A stretch of DNA of 64,000 bases, taken from assembly GCF_003931875.1 (NCBI RefSeq), contig NZ_CP034245.1, positions 1,302,001 to 1,366,000 on the forward strand, given 5' to 3'. Shown piece after piece: positions 26,909 to 35,721 of the stretch. The DNA comes from Microbacterium sp. 10M-3C3. Its GTDB lineage: Bacteria > Actinomycetota > Actinomycetes > Actinomycetales > Microbacteriaceae. A program made the translations under genes and the position numbers. Position 1 is the stretch's first letter, and every line of letters begins with the position of its first letter. The notes beneath the pieces were generated by a model. The model saw only the letters and a program-made list of their open reading frames with translations. It searched no databases and was not told the origin of the DNA.

Positions 26909-27015
26909 GGACCGCTCCTTCGGTGCTGCGCCGACGCGGGCCGCCGACGGCTGGCGGTCAGTTTAGGGGCGGCCCCGGGCGCGGTCCATCGGGTCCCGAC
27001 GTCGGCGGCCGCCGG

Positions 27016-27021
27016 TAGACT
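27016..27021 (+). promoter_or_regulatory. -10 hexamer of mfd (leaderless)
   Basis: TAGACT is followed by six bases and the GTG start of mfd; there is no Shine-Dalgarno sequence. Confidence 0.6.
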
Positions 27022-27027
27022 TCTGCG

Positions 27028-30000
27028 GTGACAATTCCCGGGATCGTGCGCGCCCTCGAGCAGGCTGACTCGTTCCGGGAGGCGGCTTCGCTGGCCGTCG
27101 CAGACGTCGACCTCTCTCTCGTCGACGGCCTCGACGCCCCCGCGCTCGCGGGTCTGCTGGAGCGACGGCGCGCCGGTGGTCGACCGGCGGCGCTGCTGGT
27201 GATCGCCCCGACCGGGCGGCGCGCCGAGAGCATCGGGCCCGCGCTGTCGGCCGTGCTCCCCGGCGCAGAGGTGCTGCACTTCCCGGCGTGGGAGACGCTG
27301 CCGCACGAGCGGCTCAGCCCGAGTCCCGAGACGGTCGGCCGGCGCATCGCGGTGCTCCGTCGCATCGCCACGTGGGACGGCGCGACGCCACTCATCGTCA
27401 CCGCGTCGGTGCGCAGCGCCCTGCAGCCCGTCGCCGCGGGCCTCGGCGACGTCGAGCCCGTCGACCTGCGGGTCGGCGCACGCGGATACGACCTCGAGAC
27501 GGTCGTCGCGCGCCTCGTCGAGCTCGCGTACCACCGCGTCGACATGGTCTCGCGCCGTGGCGAGTTCGCCGTCCGTGGCGGCATCCTCGACGTCTTCCCG
27601 CCGACCGCCGACCACCCGCTGCGCGTGGATTTCTTCGGCGACGAGGTGGACGCCATCCGCGCCTTCTCCGTCGCCGACCAGCGCTCGCTCCCGGGCGAGG
27701 TGCCCGCGGTCACGCTCATGGCGAGCCGTGAGCTGCTGCTCACCGACGACGTCCGCGCGAGGGCGGCGCAGCTGCGCGACGAGTTCCCGGGCCTGCGCGC
27801 GATGCTCGAGAAGATGGCGGAGGGGATCCCCGTCGAAGGCATGGAGTCGCTCACACCGATCCTCCTCGACACGCTCTCGCCCCTCGCGGACTTCCTCCCG
27901 GAGGGCGCCGCGGTCGCACTCGTCGACCCCGAGCGTGCCGTCACGCGCGCCATGACGCTCGGCGAGACCAACCGCGAGTTCCTCGACGCGGCGTGGTCGG
28001 CCGCGACCGCCGGCGCACGCGTCCCGATCGATCTGGACTCGGGCGACTTCCTCACCCTGCCCGAGCTGCGCGACGCCGCGCACGCGCGCGGCGGCGTGTG
28101 GTGGACGCTGTCGGCATTCGACTCCGGCGCGTCGGATGCGGCGGCCGAGGGCCTGGAGGTCGCCGAGGGCAGCGCCGTGCGCATCCGCGCCCGCGCGGTG
28201 CCGTCGTTCCAGGGCAACGTCGACGGCGCGACGGCCCACATCGGCGAGCTGCTCGCCGACGGGTGGAGCGTCGTGGTCGCCGCATCCGGCTCGGGGCTCG
28301 TCGACCGAGCCCGCGACGTGCTCGCCGACCGCGGCATCGCCGCGCGGCGCGTCGACGACGTCCGCGGCGTGCCCGAGCCGGGCGTCGCGCACGTCGTCGC
28401 CGCCTCGCTCGAGCGCGGCTTCGAGCTGCCCGAGGTGCGGTTCGCCGTCCTCACCGAGACGGAGTTCTACGGCCGCACGATCGGCGGCGACTCGCGCGTT
28501 GTGAAGAAGCTCGCGTCGCGCCGGCGGAACGTCGTGGACCCGCTGCAGCTGAAGCCCGGCGACTTCGTGGTGCATGCCACGCACGGCATCGGCAAGTTCG
28601 TCGAGCTCGCGCAGCGCGAGGTCTCCAGCGGCGGTCGCAACCCCACGAAGACGACGCGCGAGTACGTCGTGCTGGAGTACGCGCCCTCCAAGCGCGGGTA
28701 TCCGGGCGACAAGCTCTTCGTGCCGACCGACCAGCTCGACCTGCTGTCGCGCTACGTCGGCGGCGAGGCGCCGACCCTCTCGAAGATGGGCGGCAGCGAC
28801 TGGGCCGCCGCGAAGGGACGCGCGCGCAAGGCCGTGCGCGACATCGCGGTCGAGCTCGTGAAGCTCTACTCCGCCCGCATGGCGTCGAAGGGTCACGCGT
28901 TCGGCCCCGACACGCCGTGGCAGCGCGAGCTCGAAGAGGCGTTCCCGTTCGCCGAGACGCCCGACCAGCTGCAGACGATCGACGAGATCAAGGCCGACAT
29001 GGAGAAGCCCATCCCCATGGACCGGCTGCTCTCGGGCGACGTCGGGTTCGGCAAGACCGAGGTGGCGGTGCGTGCCGCATTCAAGGCCATCCAGGACGGC
29101 AAGCAGGTCGCGATGCTCGTGCCGACGACACTGCTGGTCAAGCAGCACCTCGAGACCTTCACGGAGCGCTTCGCCGGCTTCCCCGTGAAGGTGCGCCCGC
29201 TGTCGCGGTTCCAGACCGACAAGGAAGCGCGCGACACGCTCGCGGGGCTCACCGACGGCACCGTCGACATGGTCATCGGCACGCACCGCATCCTCACCGA
29301 GAAAGTGATCTTCAAGGATCTCGGGCTCATGATCATCGACGAGGAGCAGCGTTTCGGCGTCGAGCACAAGGACGCCCTGAAGAAACTGAAGACGAACGTC
29401 GACATCCTCGCCATGAGTGCGACGCCCATCCCGCGCACGCTGGAGATGGCCGTCACCGGCATCCGCGAGATGTCGACGCTGCAGACGCCGCCCGAAGACC
29501 GGCACCCGATCCTGTCGTATGTCGGGCCGCGCAACGACAAGCAGATCGCCGCCGCCATTCGTCGCGAGCTGCTGCGCGAGGGCCAGGTGTTCTACGTGCA
29601 CAACCGCGTGTCCTCGATCCAGCGCGTCGCCGCGGAGCTGGCCGAGCTCGTGCCCGAGGCGCGCATCGCCGTCGCCCACGGGCAGATGGGGGAGCACGCG
29701 CTCGAGCAGGTCGTCGACGACTTCTGGGAGCGGCGCGCCGACGTCCTGGTCTGCACGACGATCGTGGAGACGGGCCTGGACATCTCCAACGCGAACACGA
29801 TCATCATCGACCGCGCCGACAAGTACGGTCTGTCGCAGCTGCACCAGCTGCGCGGGCGCGTCGGCCGCGCTCGCGAGCGCGCGTACGCGTACTTCCTGCA
29901 CGACGACACCAAGCCGCTGTCGGAGACGGCGGCAGACCGCCTCGAGACGATCGCGGTGAACAACGACCTCGGCAGCGGCATGCAGGTGGCGCTGAAGGAC

Positions 30001-30615
30001 CTCGAGCTGCGCGGCGCGGGCAACCTCCTCGGTGCCGAGCAGGCCGGTCACATCGCGGGCGTCGGGTTCGACCTGTACCTGCGGATGATCGGCGAGGCCG
30101 TCGCGACGTTCCGCGGCGAGGAGACCGAGGGCCCGACCGAGCTGCGGCTCGAGCTGCCCGTCGACGCGCGCCTCCCCGAGGCCTACATCGACAGCGAGCG
30201 GCTGCGCCTCGAGGCGTACCAGAAGCTCTCCGCCGCGGCATCCGCGACGGCCAAGGACGACGCGATCGACGCGGTCGTCGATGAGCTGCGCGACCGCTAC
30301 GGCGAGCCGCCGAGCGACGTCGAGGGGCTCATCGCCGTCGCCCGGCTGCGCCGCCGCGCCGCGCAGGCGGGCCTCGCCGACGTCGTCGCGATGGGTCCGA
30401 ACCTGCGCATCGCCCCGGCGCATCTGCCGGATTCGATCCGCGTGCGCCTGCAGCGGCTGCATCCGAAGGCCAAGATCGTGGCCGGCGGCGACGCGCTCGT
30501 CGTGCCGCTGCCTGCGCACGAGAGCGACGCGGAGCTCATCGCGTGGGTCGCGCAGTTGCTTGACCAGATCTTCCCGGTGCCGACCGCGGCTCCCGCCGAG
30601 GCCGCGTCGGCCTGA
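27028..30615 (+). CDS. mfd: Transcription-repair coupling factor Mfd
   Basis: This 1195-residue translocase displaces stalled RNA polymerase and recruits UvrA. Domain order is visible: UvrB-homology N-terminal part (LHFPAWETLPHERLSPSPE, RRGEFAVRGGILDVFPP), the RNA polymerase-interacting CarD-like domain (KPGDFVVHATHGIGKFVEL), the RecG-like helicase with Walker A SGDVGFGKTEVAVRAAF, DEEQRFGVEHK as motif II and SATPIPRTLEM as motif III, the LHQLRGRVGRARERAYAYF motif VI, and the C-terminal TRCF domain. Length is normal. The GTG start is supported by the -10 hexamer and N-terminal match. Confidence 0.97.
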   Translation: MTIPGIVRALEQADSFREAASLAVADVDLSLVDGLDAPALAGLLERRRAGGRPAALLVIAPTGRRAESIGPALSAVLPGAEVLHFPAWETLPHERLSPSPETVGRRIAVLRRIATWDGATPLIVTASVRSALQPVAAGLGDVEPVDLRVGARGYDLETVVARLVELAYHRVDMVSRRGEFAVRGGILDVFPPTADHPLRVDFFGDEVDAIRAFSVADQRSLPGEVPAVTLMASRELLLTDDVRARAAQLRDEFPGLRAMLEKMAEGIPVEGMESLTPILLDTLSPLADFLPEGAAVALVDPERAVTRAMTLGETNREFLDAAWSAATAGARVPIDLDSGDFLTLPELRDAAHARGGVWWTLSAFDSGASDAAAEGLEVAEGSAVRIRARAVPSFQGNVDGATAHIGELLADGWSVVVAASGSGLVDRARDVLADRGIAARRVDDVRGVPEPGVAHVVAASLERGFELPEVRFAVLTETEFYGRTIGGDSRVVKKLASRRRNVVDPLQLKPGDFVVHATHGIGKFVELAQREVSSGGRNPTKTTREYVVLEYAPSKRGYPGDKLFVPTDQLDLLSRYVGGEAPTLSKMGGSDWAAAKGRARKAVRDIAVELVKLYSARMASKGHAFGPDTPWQRELEEAFPFAETPDQLQTIDEIKADMEKPIPMDRLLSGDVGFGKTEVAVRAAFKAIQDGKQVAMLVPTTLLVKQHLETFTERFAGFPVKVRPLSRFQTDKEARDTLAGLTDGTVDMVIGTHRILTEKVIFKDLGLMIIDEEQRFGVEHKDALKKLKTNVDILAMSATPIPRTLEMAVTGIREMSTLQTPPEDRHPILSYVGPRNDKQIAAAIRRELLREGQVFYVHNRVSSIQRVAAELAELVPEARIAVAHGQMGEHALEQVVDDFWERRADVLVCTTIVETGLDISNANTIIIDRADKYGLSQLHQLRGRVGRARERAYAYFLHDDTKPLSETAADRLETIAVNNDLGSGMQVALKDLELRGAGNLLGAEQAGHIAGVGFDLYLRMIGEAVATFRGEETEGPTELRLELPVDARLPEAYIDSERLRLEAYQKLSAAASATAKDDAIDAVVDELRDRYGEPPSDVEGLIAVARLRRRAAQAGLADVVAMGPNLRIAPAHLPDSIRVRLQRLHPKAKIVAGGDALVVPLPAHESDAELIAWVAQLLDQIFPVPTAAPAEAASA

Positions 30616-30652
30616 CGCGCGGAGTTCGTTGCGCGAGAGTGCATCCTCGCGG

Positions 30653-30701
30653 CGAGAGTGCACCGCCGAACGAGCGGTTTCGCCGCAGTGGTGCACCCTC
30701 G
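30653..30701. terminator. Bidirectional hairpin between mfd and the oxidoreductase gene
   Basis: CGAGAGTGCAC (30653-30663) pairs with GTGCACCCTCG (30691-30701) with one mismatch, and an inner GCGGtttcgCCGC stem forms the apex. Another CGAGAGTGCA copy lies at 30634. It sits between convergent genes, consistent with a shared terminator. Confidence 0.5.
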
Positions 30702-30705
30702 GCGA

Positions 30706-31659
30706 TCAGGGGCGGACCAGGACGGTGCCGACCTTGCGACCGGAGTCCACGCGCGCGTAGGCCTCGGCGATGCGGTCGAGCGGCACGACGGCGTCGACGA
30801 GCGGTGCGAGCGTGCCGTCGGCGACCCACGCGAGGAGGTGGGCCACGAGCGCGGGCGATTCGCTGGCCGTGCCCGTGATCGTGGGGCGACGCGCGAAGAG
30901 GGTCTCGGCGAGCGTCGCCGCGGCGAGGATGAGCCGGCCGTCCGGACGCAGCAGGGTCGACGCCGCGGACGGATGCAGCACCCCGGCCGTGTCGAACACG
31001 ACGTCGAAGCGCGCGCCGAGGCCGCCGAGCGACGCGTGCGTGCGGTCGATGACCTCGTCGGCGCCGAGCGCGCGGACGACCTCGACGTTGCGCGTGCTCG
31101 CGGTCGCCGTGACGTGTGCCCCCAGGGCACGCGCGACCTGAACGGCGTGCGAACCGACGGCGCCCGCGCCGCCGACGACGAGCACGCGTTCCCCGGGCGC
31201 GACGCTCGCTCTGTCGCGGAGGAACCACAGCGCGGTCGTGCCGCCGAACAGCACCGCCGCAGCCTGCTCGTCGTCGACGGCATCCGGGATCAGGCTCAGC
31301 CGCCGCGCGGCGACGGCGACCTGCTCGGCGTGGGCGCCGAAACGCGCGCCGGTCATCCCGCACACGCGCTGCCCGACGGCGAGGTCGGCGACATCCGGTG
31401 CGACCTCGCGCACGGTGCCTGCGACCGCGACGCCGAGGATGCCGCGGCGCGGCCCGCGGAGACCGAGCGCGAGGCGGGCCGGGGTCGCGAAGCCGGGGGG
31501 GAAGTGCGCGCCGCGGATGCGCGCGTCGCCGGAGTTCACGGAGGCCGCCGAGACATCGACCACGACCTCGCCCGGGCGCGGGCGGGGTGCGGGCACGCGT
31601 TCGATGCGGACGACGTCGGGGGCGCCGTATCGGTGGACGACAGCAGCGGTCATGGTCAT
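30706..31659 (-). CDS. NAD(P)-dependent quinone-reductase-like oxidoreductase (MDR superfamily)
   Basis: A 317-residue zinc-independent medium-chain reductase. The N-terminal GroES-like domain contains VDVSAASVNSGDARIRG, then the Rossmann motif GERVLVVGGAGAVGSHAVQVA (about 145-165), and DVVFDTAGVLH. Cys/His zinc ligands are absent, as in quinone oxidoreductases (QOR). Two Met codons compete; ATG 31659 is preferred because GGAGAG lies five bases upstream. It is transcribed divergently from a membrane protein/XRE pair across two matching operators, which suggests repression by that XRE protein. The substrate is unknown. Confidence 0.88.
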   Translation of the reverse strand: MTMTAAVVHRYGAPDVVRIERVPAPRPRPGEVVVDVSAASVNSGDARIRGAHFPPGFATPARLALGLRGPRRGILGVAVAGTVREVAPDVADLAVGQRVCGMTGARFGAHAEQVAVAARRLSLIPDAVDDEQAAAVLFGGTTALWFLRDRASVAPGERVLVVGGAGAVGSHAVQVARALGAHVTATASTRNVEVVRALGADEVIDRTHASLGGLGARFDVVFDTAGVLHPSAASTLLRPDGRLILAAATLAETLFARRPTITGTASESPALVAHLLAWVADGTLAPLVDAVVPLDRIAEAYARVDSGRKVGTVLVRP

Positions 31660-31674
31660 GGCGACTCTCCTAGG

Positions 31675-31738
31675 TGTCAAAGATTCTTGACATCGCATCG
31701 TGCCCGCCGTAGGTTCGCTGTGTCAAGTTTTCTTTACA
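31675..31738. promoter_or_regulatory. Divergent promoters with two matching operators
   Basis: Two 18-bp imperfect palindromes, TGTCAAAGATTCTTGACA (31675-31692) and TGTCAAGTTTTCTTTACA (31721-31738), lie 46 bp apart. The right arm of the first is the -35 TTGACA of a rightward promoter with a 17-bp spacer and TAGGTT -10 (31710-31715). The left arm of the second, read on the minus strand, is TTGACA, placed as the -35 of the leftward gene with CACGAT 18 bp on. One regulator could therefore cover both -35 elements. Confidence 0.65.
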
Positions 31739-31758
31739 CCAGGATTGCGGAGGGCGCG

Positions 31759-32193
31759 ATGTCGTACGAGGAGCGCAACACGTGGGCGGGGCTCATCGCA
31801 TCGGTGCCCGCGATCGTCGCGTATGTCGTGTGGATGCTGGTCGAGGGCGCGCGCACCCCCGTCGCGGAGATCGTGTGGGTCTGGCCGATGCTCGGGACGA
31901 TCGTCGTCGGTCTCGTCGCCGCGATCCTCATCGCGATCGTGTGGGGGATGATCGCCGGCGCGCGCGACCCCGATCTCGAGCACCGCGCCGACGTGCGCGA
32001 CCGCGAGATCGCGCAGCGTGCCGAACGGGTCGGCCAGGCGTTCCTCGTGATCGGCGGTCTCGTGGCGCTCGTGCTGTGCGCCGTCCAGGCGCCGTGGTTC
32101 TGGATCGCCCAGGCGCTCTACGCGGGGTTCGCCGTTTCGGCGGTGATCAGCAGTCTGACCCGTCTCGCGCTGTACCGCGGGGGGATGCCGTGA
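31759..32193 (+). CDS. Four-helix membrane protein paired with an XRE regulator
   Basis: A 144-residue protein with four predicted helices (about 11-30, 39-62, 90-108, 112-130) and a charged cytoplasmic loop, DPDLEHRADVRDREIAQRAER. Small proteins beginning MSYEERNTW next to a tiny XRE gene recur in actinobacteria; I believe they are DUF2178-like, but this is from memory. GGAGGG lies six bases before the ATG. The stop shares a base with the next start (TGATG). It may be a stress-responsive membrane partner of the regulator. Confidence 0.8.
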   Translation: MSYEERNTWAGLIASVPAIVAYVVWMLVEGARTPVAEIVWVWPMLGTIVVGLVAAILIAIVWGMIAGARDPDLEHRADVRDREIAQRAERVGQAFLVIGGLVALVLCAVQAPWFWIAQALYAGFAVSAVISSLTRLALYRGGMP

Positions 32194-32408
32194 TGGCGCG
32201 TCCGACCCGGGTGGTCAACAGCATCCGCACGCATCGAGAGCGGCTCGGCCTCACGCAGGCGGAGCTCGCGCGACGGGTGGGCGTGACGCGGCAGACCCTC
32301 ATCGCGATCGAACTGGGCCGCTACTCGCCGAGCCTCGAGCTCGCGTTCCAGATCTGCGCCGAGTTCTCCGCCCGGCTCGATGACGTGTTCGCGTACCACC
32401 CGGACTGA
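32193..32408 (+). CDS. Small XRE family transcriptional regulator
   Basis: A 71-residue protein that is almost only a helix-turn-helix: IRTHRERLGLTQAELARRVGV, TRQTLIAIELGRYSPSLELA and the closing LDDVFAYHP. Such YozG/Cro-like proteins bind short palindromes as dimers. It is translationally coupled to the upstream membrane protein. The two TGTCAA-type operators upstream of that gene are the obvious candidates for its sites. Confidence 0.92.
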   Translation: MARPTRVVNSIRTHRERLGLTQAELARRVGVTRQTLIAIELGRYSPSLELAFQICAEFSARLDDVFAYHPD

Positions 32409-32440
32409 CGCGCCCTTCGTGCACGACCCGCCGCCCCCGG

Positions 32441-32535
32441 TTCGTTTCTCAGGAGAATCGTGCGGCGGTCAAGCGAAGAACCGTGAAATCGCGCGGAACT
32501 CGCAACCAGCGGTGCGCACATCTCCTGAGAAACGA
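32441..32535. repeat. Inverted repeat pair 1 of the TTCGTTTCTCAGGA family
   Basis: TCGTTTCTCAGGAGA (32442-32456) is the exact reverse complement of TCTCCTGAGAAACGA at 32521-32535, separated by 64 bp. This starts a 514-bp gene-free stretch (32409-32922). No promoter or gene is evident in it. Confidence 0.75.
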
Positions 32536-32678
32536 GCAGGAGCGGTGTGGAGCCCCGACCCCACGGGCCTCTCGCGGGCGTATCCCGGGGGAGTTCCACG
32601 CGCGGCGCGCGCACCGCCGCGGGCCGGTGCCCTGGCGCCCCGGTGCGCCGGTGCGCTCGTGCCCTGGCGCCCCGATGG

Positions 32679-32774
32679 TTCGTCTCTCAGGAAAATCGGA
32701 TGGCGCTCGTGTCGAGATCCGCGGAATTCCGGGGCAGCCGCGAAAGCCCGCGCGCGATTTTCCTGAGAAACGAA
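32679..32774. repeat. Inverted repeat pair 2 of the same family
   Basis: TTCGTCTCTCAGGAAAATCG (32679-32698) is the reverse complement of 32755-32774 with one mismatch. Arm sequence and arm spacing (56 bp) resemble pair 1, so two related palindromic units lie in tandem. Between the pairs, GTGCCCTGGCGCCCC occurs twice (near 32627 and 32659). Confidence 0.75.
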
Positions 32775-32905
32775 CGCAGCGCACGCAGCGCGCACGCAAC
32801 GCTCGCACGCAGCGCGGACGCAGCGCGCACGCGAGAGACCGGACGCAGCGCACGCAGCGCGCACGCACGCAGCGCGGACGCACGCGCCGCGCACAGCGCG
32901 GACGA
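32773..32905. repeat. Low-complexity ACGCAGCGC-type repeats
   Basis: About 130 bp of degenerate units such as CGCAGCGCACGCAGCGCGCACG follow the second inverted repeat, up to the 3' end of ppc. Unit length and order vary, so it is simple sequence and not a CRISPR array. Confidence 0.6.
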
Positions 32906-32922
32906 GGCCGGATGCGGCGGGG

Positions 32923-35592
32923 TCAGCCCGTGTTCTGCAGGCCGGCCGCGACGCCGCTGACCGAGAGCAGCAGCAGGCGCTCGTGCTCGGGGTCGGCCGG
33001 AGCGTCGGCGTCCGCATCCCGGAGCGCCCGCAGCGCGCGCAGCTGCAGGAGCGAGAGCGCGTCGACGTAGGGGCTGCGCATCTTCACGGCGCGCTGGAGC
33101 ACGGGCTTCGTGGAGAGGAGCTCCTCGCCGCCGGTCACGCGGATCACCCACGAGCGCGTGAGCTCCATCTCCGACATGACGAGGTCGGCGAGGTCATCGC
33201 GATCGCCGAGCGCGAGGTAGCGCCGCGCGATCCGGGCGTCGGCTTTCGCGAGGCTCATCGCCACGTTGTCCACGAGCGTCCGCAGGAGGGGCCACTCGCG
33301 GTACGCGGCGCGCAGCTTCTCCTCGTCGCCCACGGCCTCCAGCGCCGTTCCCAGGCCGAACCAGCCGGCGAGGTTGATGCGCGCCTGCGTCCACGCGAAC
33401 ACCCACGGGATCGCCCGCAGGTCGGCGAGCGACTCGACCGACAGCCCGCGGCGGGCCGGGCGCGAGCCCAGCGCGAGGTGCCCGAGCTCCTCCATCGGCG
33501 TGACGCGCGCGAACCATGGCGCGAAGCCCGGAGCCTTCACGAGCGAGAAGAATCGGTCGCGGGAGGCGGCGTCCATCGTCGCCGCGACCTCGGCGTAGCG
33601 CTCGGCGGCGGCGCGGTTGCGCTCCTCGATCGACGCCGCCGAGGCCATGAGGATCGCGGCGGCGACCTGGTCGATGTGCCGCATCGCGATGGCGGGGTCG
33701 CCGTAGCGGGCGAAGATCACCTCGCCCTGCTCGGTGAGCTTGAACCGGCCGTCGACGGAGTGCGGGGGCTGGGCGAGGATCGCCGAGTTCGCCGGCCCGC
33801 CGCCGCGCCCGAGGGCGCCGCCGCGGCCGTGGAAGAGCGTCAGCTCGATGCGCTCGCGGCGCGCCCATTCGGCGATCTCGGCCTGCGCCTCGTACAGCGC
33901 GAGGTTCGCCGCGACCGGCCCGACGTCCTTCGACGAGTCGGAGTATCCGAGCATGACCTCCAGCCGCCGGCCGGTGACCTCCAGCCGCGACGCGAACTCG
34001 GGGTGATCGACGATCTCGGCCATGATCCCGGGGGCCGCCCGCAGGTCGGCGAACGTCTCGAACAGCGGGACGACGTCGAGGACCGGGGGCGTGCCGTCGG
34101 GCCCGACCGCGTGCCGCGCGAGGCGGTGCACGTTCGCGAGGTCCTCGGCCGACTGGGTGAACGACACGATGTAGCGGCCGGCGGCGCGGGGCCCGAAGCG
34201 CTCCTGGACGTATGCGATCGCGCGGAAGACCTCGAGCACCTCCTCGGTCTGCTCGGTCGTCTTGCCCGCTTCGAGGTCGGCGAGGACGGCCCGGTGCACG
34301 GCGGAATGCTGGCGCACCTCGAGCTCGGCGAGGTGGAAGCCGTAGGTCTGCACCTGCCAGATGAGCTGCTGCAGGTGTCCGTACGCCTGCCGTAGCGCGC
34401 CGGCCGCCGCGAGCGAGGACTGCACGACGCGGAGATCGGCGAGCAGCTGCTCGGGGTCGCGGTAGGCGAGGTCGGCGTCGCGGGTCCGGGTCGCCGCGAT
34501 CTTGCGGGCCAGCAGCAGCAGCACGCGGCGGTGGGGCTCGTCGGGGGAGCGCTTGGCGATGTCGGCCGCCGCGTCCTCGTCAGCTGCGCGCAGCCGCCGC
34601 CACAGTGCGGCCAGCTCGTCGCTCGGCGGCGTGGTCGAGGCGTCGAGCGTGAGCCCGCGACCGATCCGCAGCGCGGTGCGCTCGAGGCCGAGGAGGATGT
34701 GCTCGCTCGCGATCGCGGCCGCCTTGCGCGTGACCTTCGCGGTGACGAACGGGTTGCCGTCGCGGTCGCCGCCGACCCACGACCCCACGCGCACGAACGG
34801 CTCGACGATCGGCGGCTTCGCGCCGGCGCCCTCGCCCTGGAGGACGTCGTCGATGCGCCGGTAGACGTGCGGCACGGCGGTGTAGAGCGTCTCGTCGAAC
34901 ACCGCCATGACCGCGCGCACCTCGTCGGTGGGTGAGGGCTTCTCGGCGCGCAGCGGAGCGGTGCGCCACAGCACGTCGATCTCCTCGAGCATGCGACGCT
35001 CAGCGCGGCGCTGCGCCGAGCCGGCGCGGTCGGGCGCGTCGTAGTCCTCGAGGAGTTCCGAGAGCCGGCGGATGCTGGAGGACACGGCGCGGCGGCGGGC
35101 CTCGGTGGGGTGGGCCGTGAAGACGGGGTGGAAGCGCAGATTGCGCAGGCGCGCGAGCGCGGTGTCCTCGCCGATCTCCTCCGAGAGCCGTGCGAGGGCG
35201 GCGGGGAGCGAATCGGTGGCGTCGGCGGGCCGCGAGGCGGTGTCGCGCTCGCGCAGCACCCGCACGCGCTGGTGCTCCTCGGCGAGGTTCACGAGATGGA
35301 AGTAGCACGTGAACGCGCGCGCGACCTCGTCGGCACGGGAGATGGAGAACCCGTCGGCGATCGCCGCGGCGCGCTCGAAGGCTTCCGGGGTCTCGTCCGT
35401 GTAGGCCTGGATGGTCGCGGACCGCAGCCGCTCGACGTCTTCGAAGAGACCGGGGGAGCCGCTCTCGCGCAGCACGCGGCCCAGGAGCGAGCCCAGCAGG
35501 CGCACATCGGCGCGCATCCGCTCGGGGAGTTCTTGGCCGGCTTCGAAGCGGCCGACCAGGTCGATCGCCTCGGTCGGGGTCAGTTCGCGCAT
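32923..35592 (-). CDS. ppc: Phosphoenolpyruvate carboxylase
   Basis: An 889-residue anaplerotic enzyme that carboxylates PEP to oxaloacetate. Signatures are FTAHPTEARRRAVSS (catalytic His, about residue 156), VMLGYSDSSKDVGPVAAN, the LFHGRGGALGRGGGPANSAI catalytic loop and the invariant C-terminal QNTG. The length is normal. The ATG lies six bases after TAAATT, with no Shine-Dalgarno, so the mRNA is probably leaderless. It diverges from nhaA. Confidence 0.97.
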   Translation of the reverse strand: MRELTPTEAIDLVGRFEAGQELPERMRADVRLLGSLLGRVLRESGSPGLFEDVERLRSATIQAYTDETPEAFERAAAIADGFSISRADEVARAFTCYFHLVNLAEEHQRVRVLRERDTASRPADATDSLPAALARLSEEIGEDTALARLRNLRFHPVFTAHPTEARRRAVSSSIRRLSELLEDYDAPDRAGSAQRRAERRMLEEIDVLWRTAPLRAEKPSPTDEVRAVMAVFDETLYTAVPHVYRRIDDVLQGEGAGAKPPIVEPFVRVGSWVGGDRDGNPFVTAKVTRKAAAIASEHILLGLERTALRIGRGLTLDASTTPPSDELAALWRRLRAADEDAAADIAKRSPDEPHRRVLLLLARKIAATRTRDADLAYRDPEQLLADLRVVQSSLAAAGALRQAYGHLQQLIWQVQTYGFHLAELEVRQHSAVHRAVLADLEAGKTTEQTEEVLEVFRAIAYVQERFGPRAAGRYIVSFTQSAEDLANVHRLARHAVGPDGTPPVLDVVPLFETFADLRAAPGIMAEIVDHPEFASRLEVTGRRLEVMLGYSDSSKDVGPVAANLALYEAQAEIAEWARRERIELTLFHGRGGALGRGGGPANSAILAQPPHSVDGRFKLTEQGEVIFARYGDPAIAMRHIDQVAAAILMASAASIEERNRAAAERYAEVAATMDAASRDRFFSLVKAPGFAPWFARVTPMEELGHLALGSRPARRGLSVESLADLRAIPWVFAWTQARINLAGWFGLGTALEAVGDEEKLRAAYREWPLLRTLVDNVAMSLAKADARIARRYLALGDRDDLADLVMSEMELTRSWVIRVTGGEELLSTKPVLQRAVKMRSPYVDALSLLQLRALRALRDADADAPADPEHERLLLLSVSGVAAGLQNTG

Positions 35593-35598
35593 TCGACC

Positions 35599-35604
35599 AA
35601 TTTA
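35599..35604 (-). promoter_or_regulatory. -10 hexamer of ppc (leaderless)
   Basis: On the minus strand TAAATT is followed by GGTCGA and the ATG of ppc. Confidence 0.6.
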
Positions 35605-35721
35605 TCGTCGCGACGTTTCGCCGCCGTGACACGGGGCGGTGTGCGGCCTCACGTTACGATGGACGCTCTGGTGTGCCGGGAAGCCTGGTCGGCGTCCGTC
35701 CGTCGACCCCGGAGGCCGCCC

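Noticed and set aside
26905-30696. A 1263-codon open frame on the minus strand across mfd
   Set aside because: It is antisense to an intact mfd, and its product is Arg/His/Asp-rich low-complexity sequence without domains. Long shadow frames are expected where third positions are almost all G or C.
32773-32905. GC-rich repeats as a possible CRISPR array
   Set aside because: Units are degenerate 9-12-mers without constant repeat length or unique spacers, and no cas gene is near.
35659-35721. ATG 35659 as the nhaA start
   Set aside because: It overlaps the probable -10 TACGAT and adds an Arg-rich N-terminus foreign to NhaA; GTG 35722 has GGAGG at the right distance.
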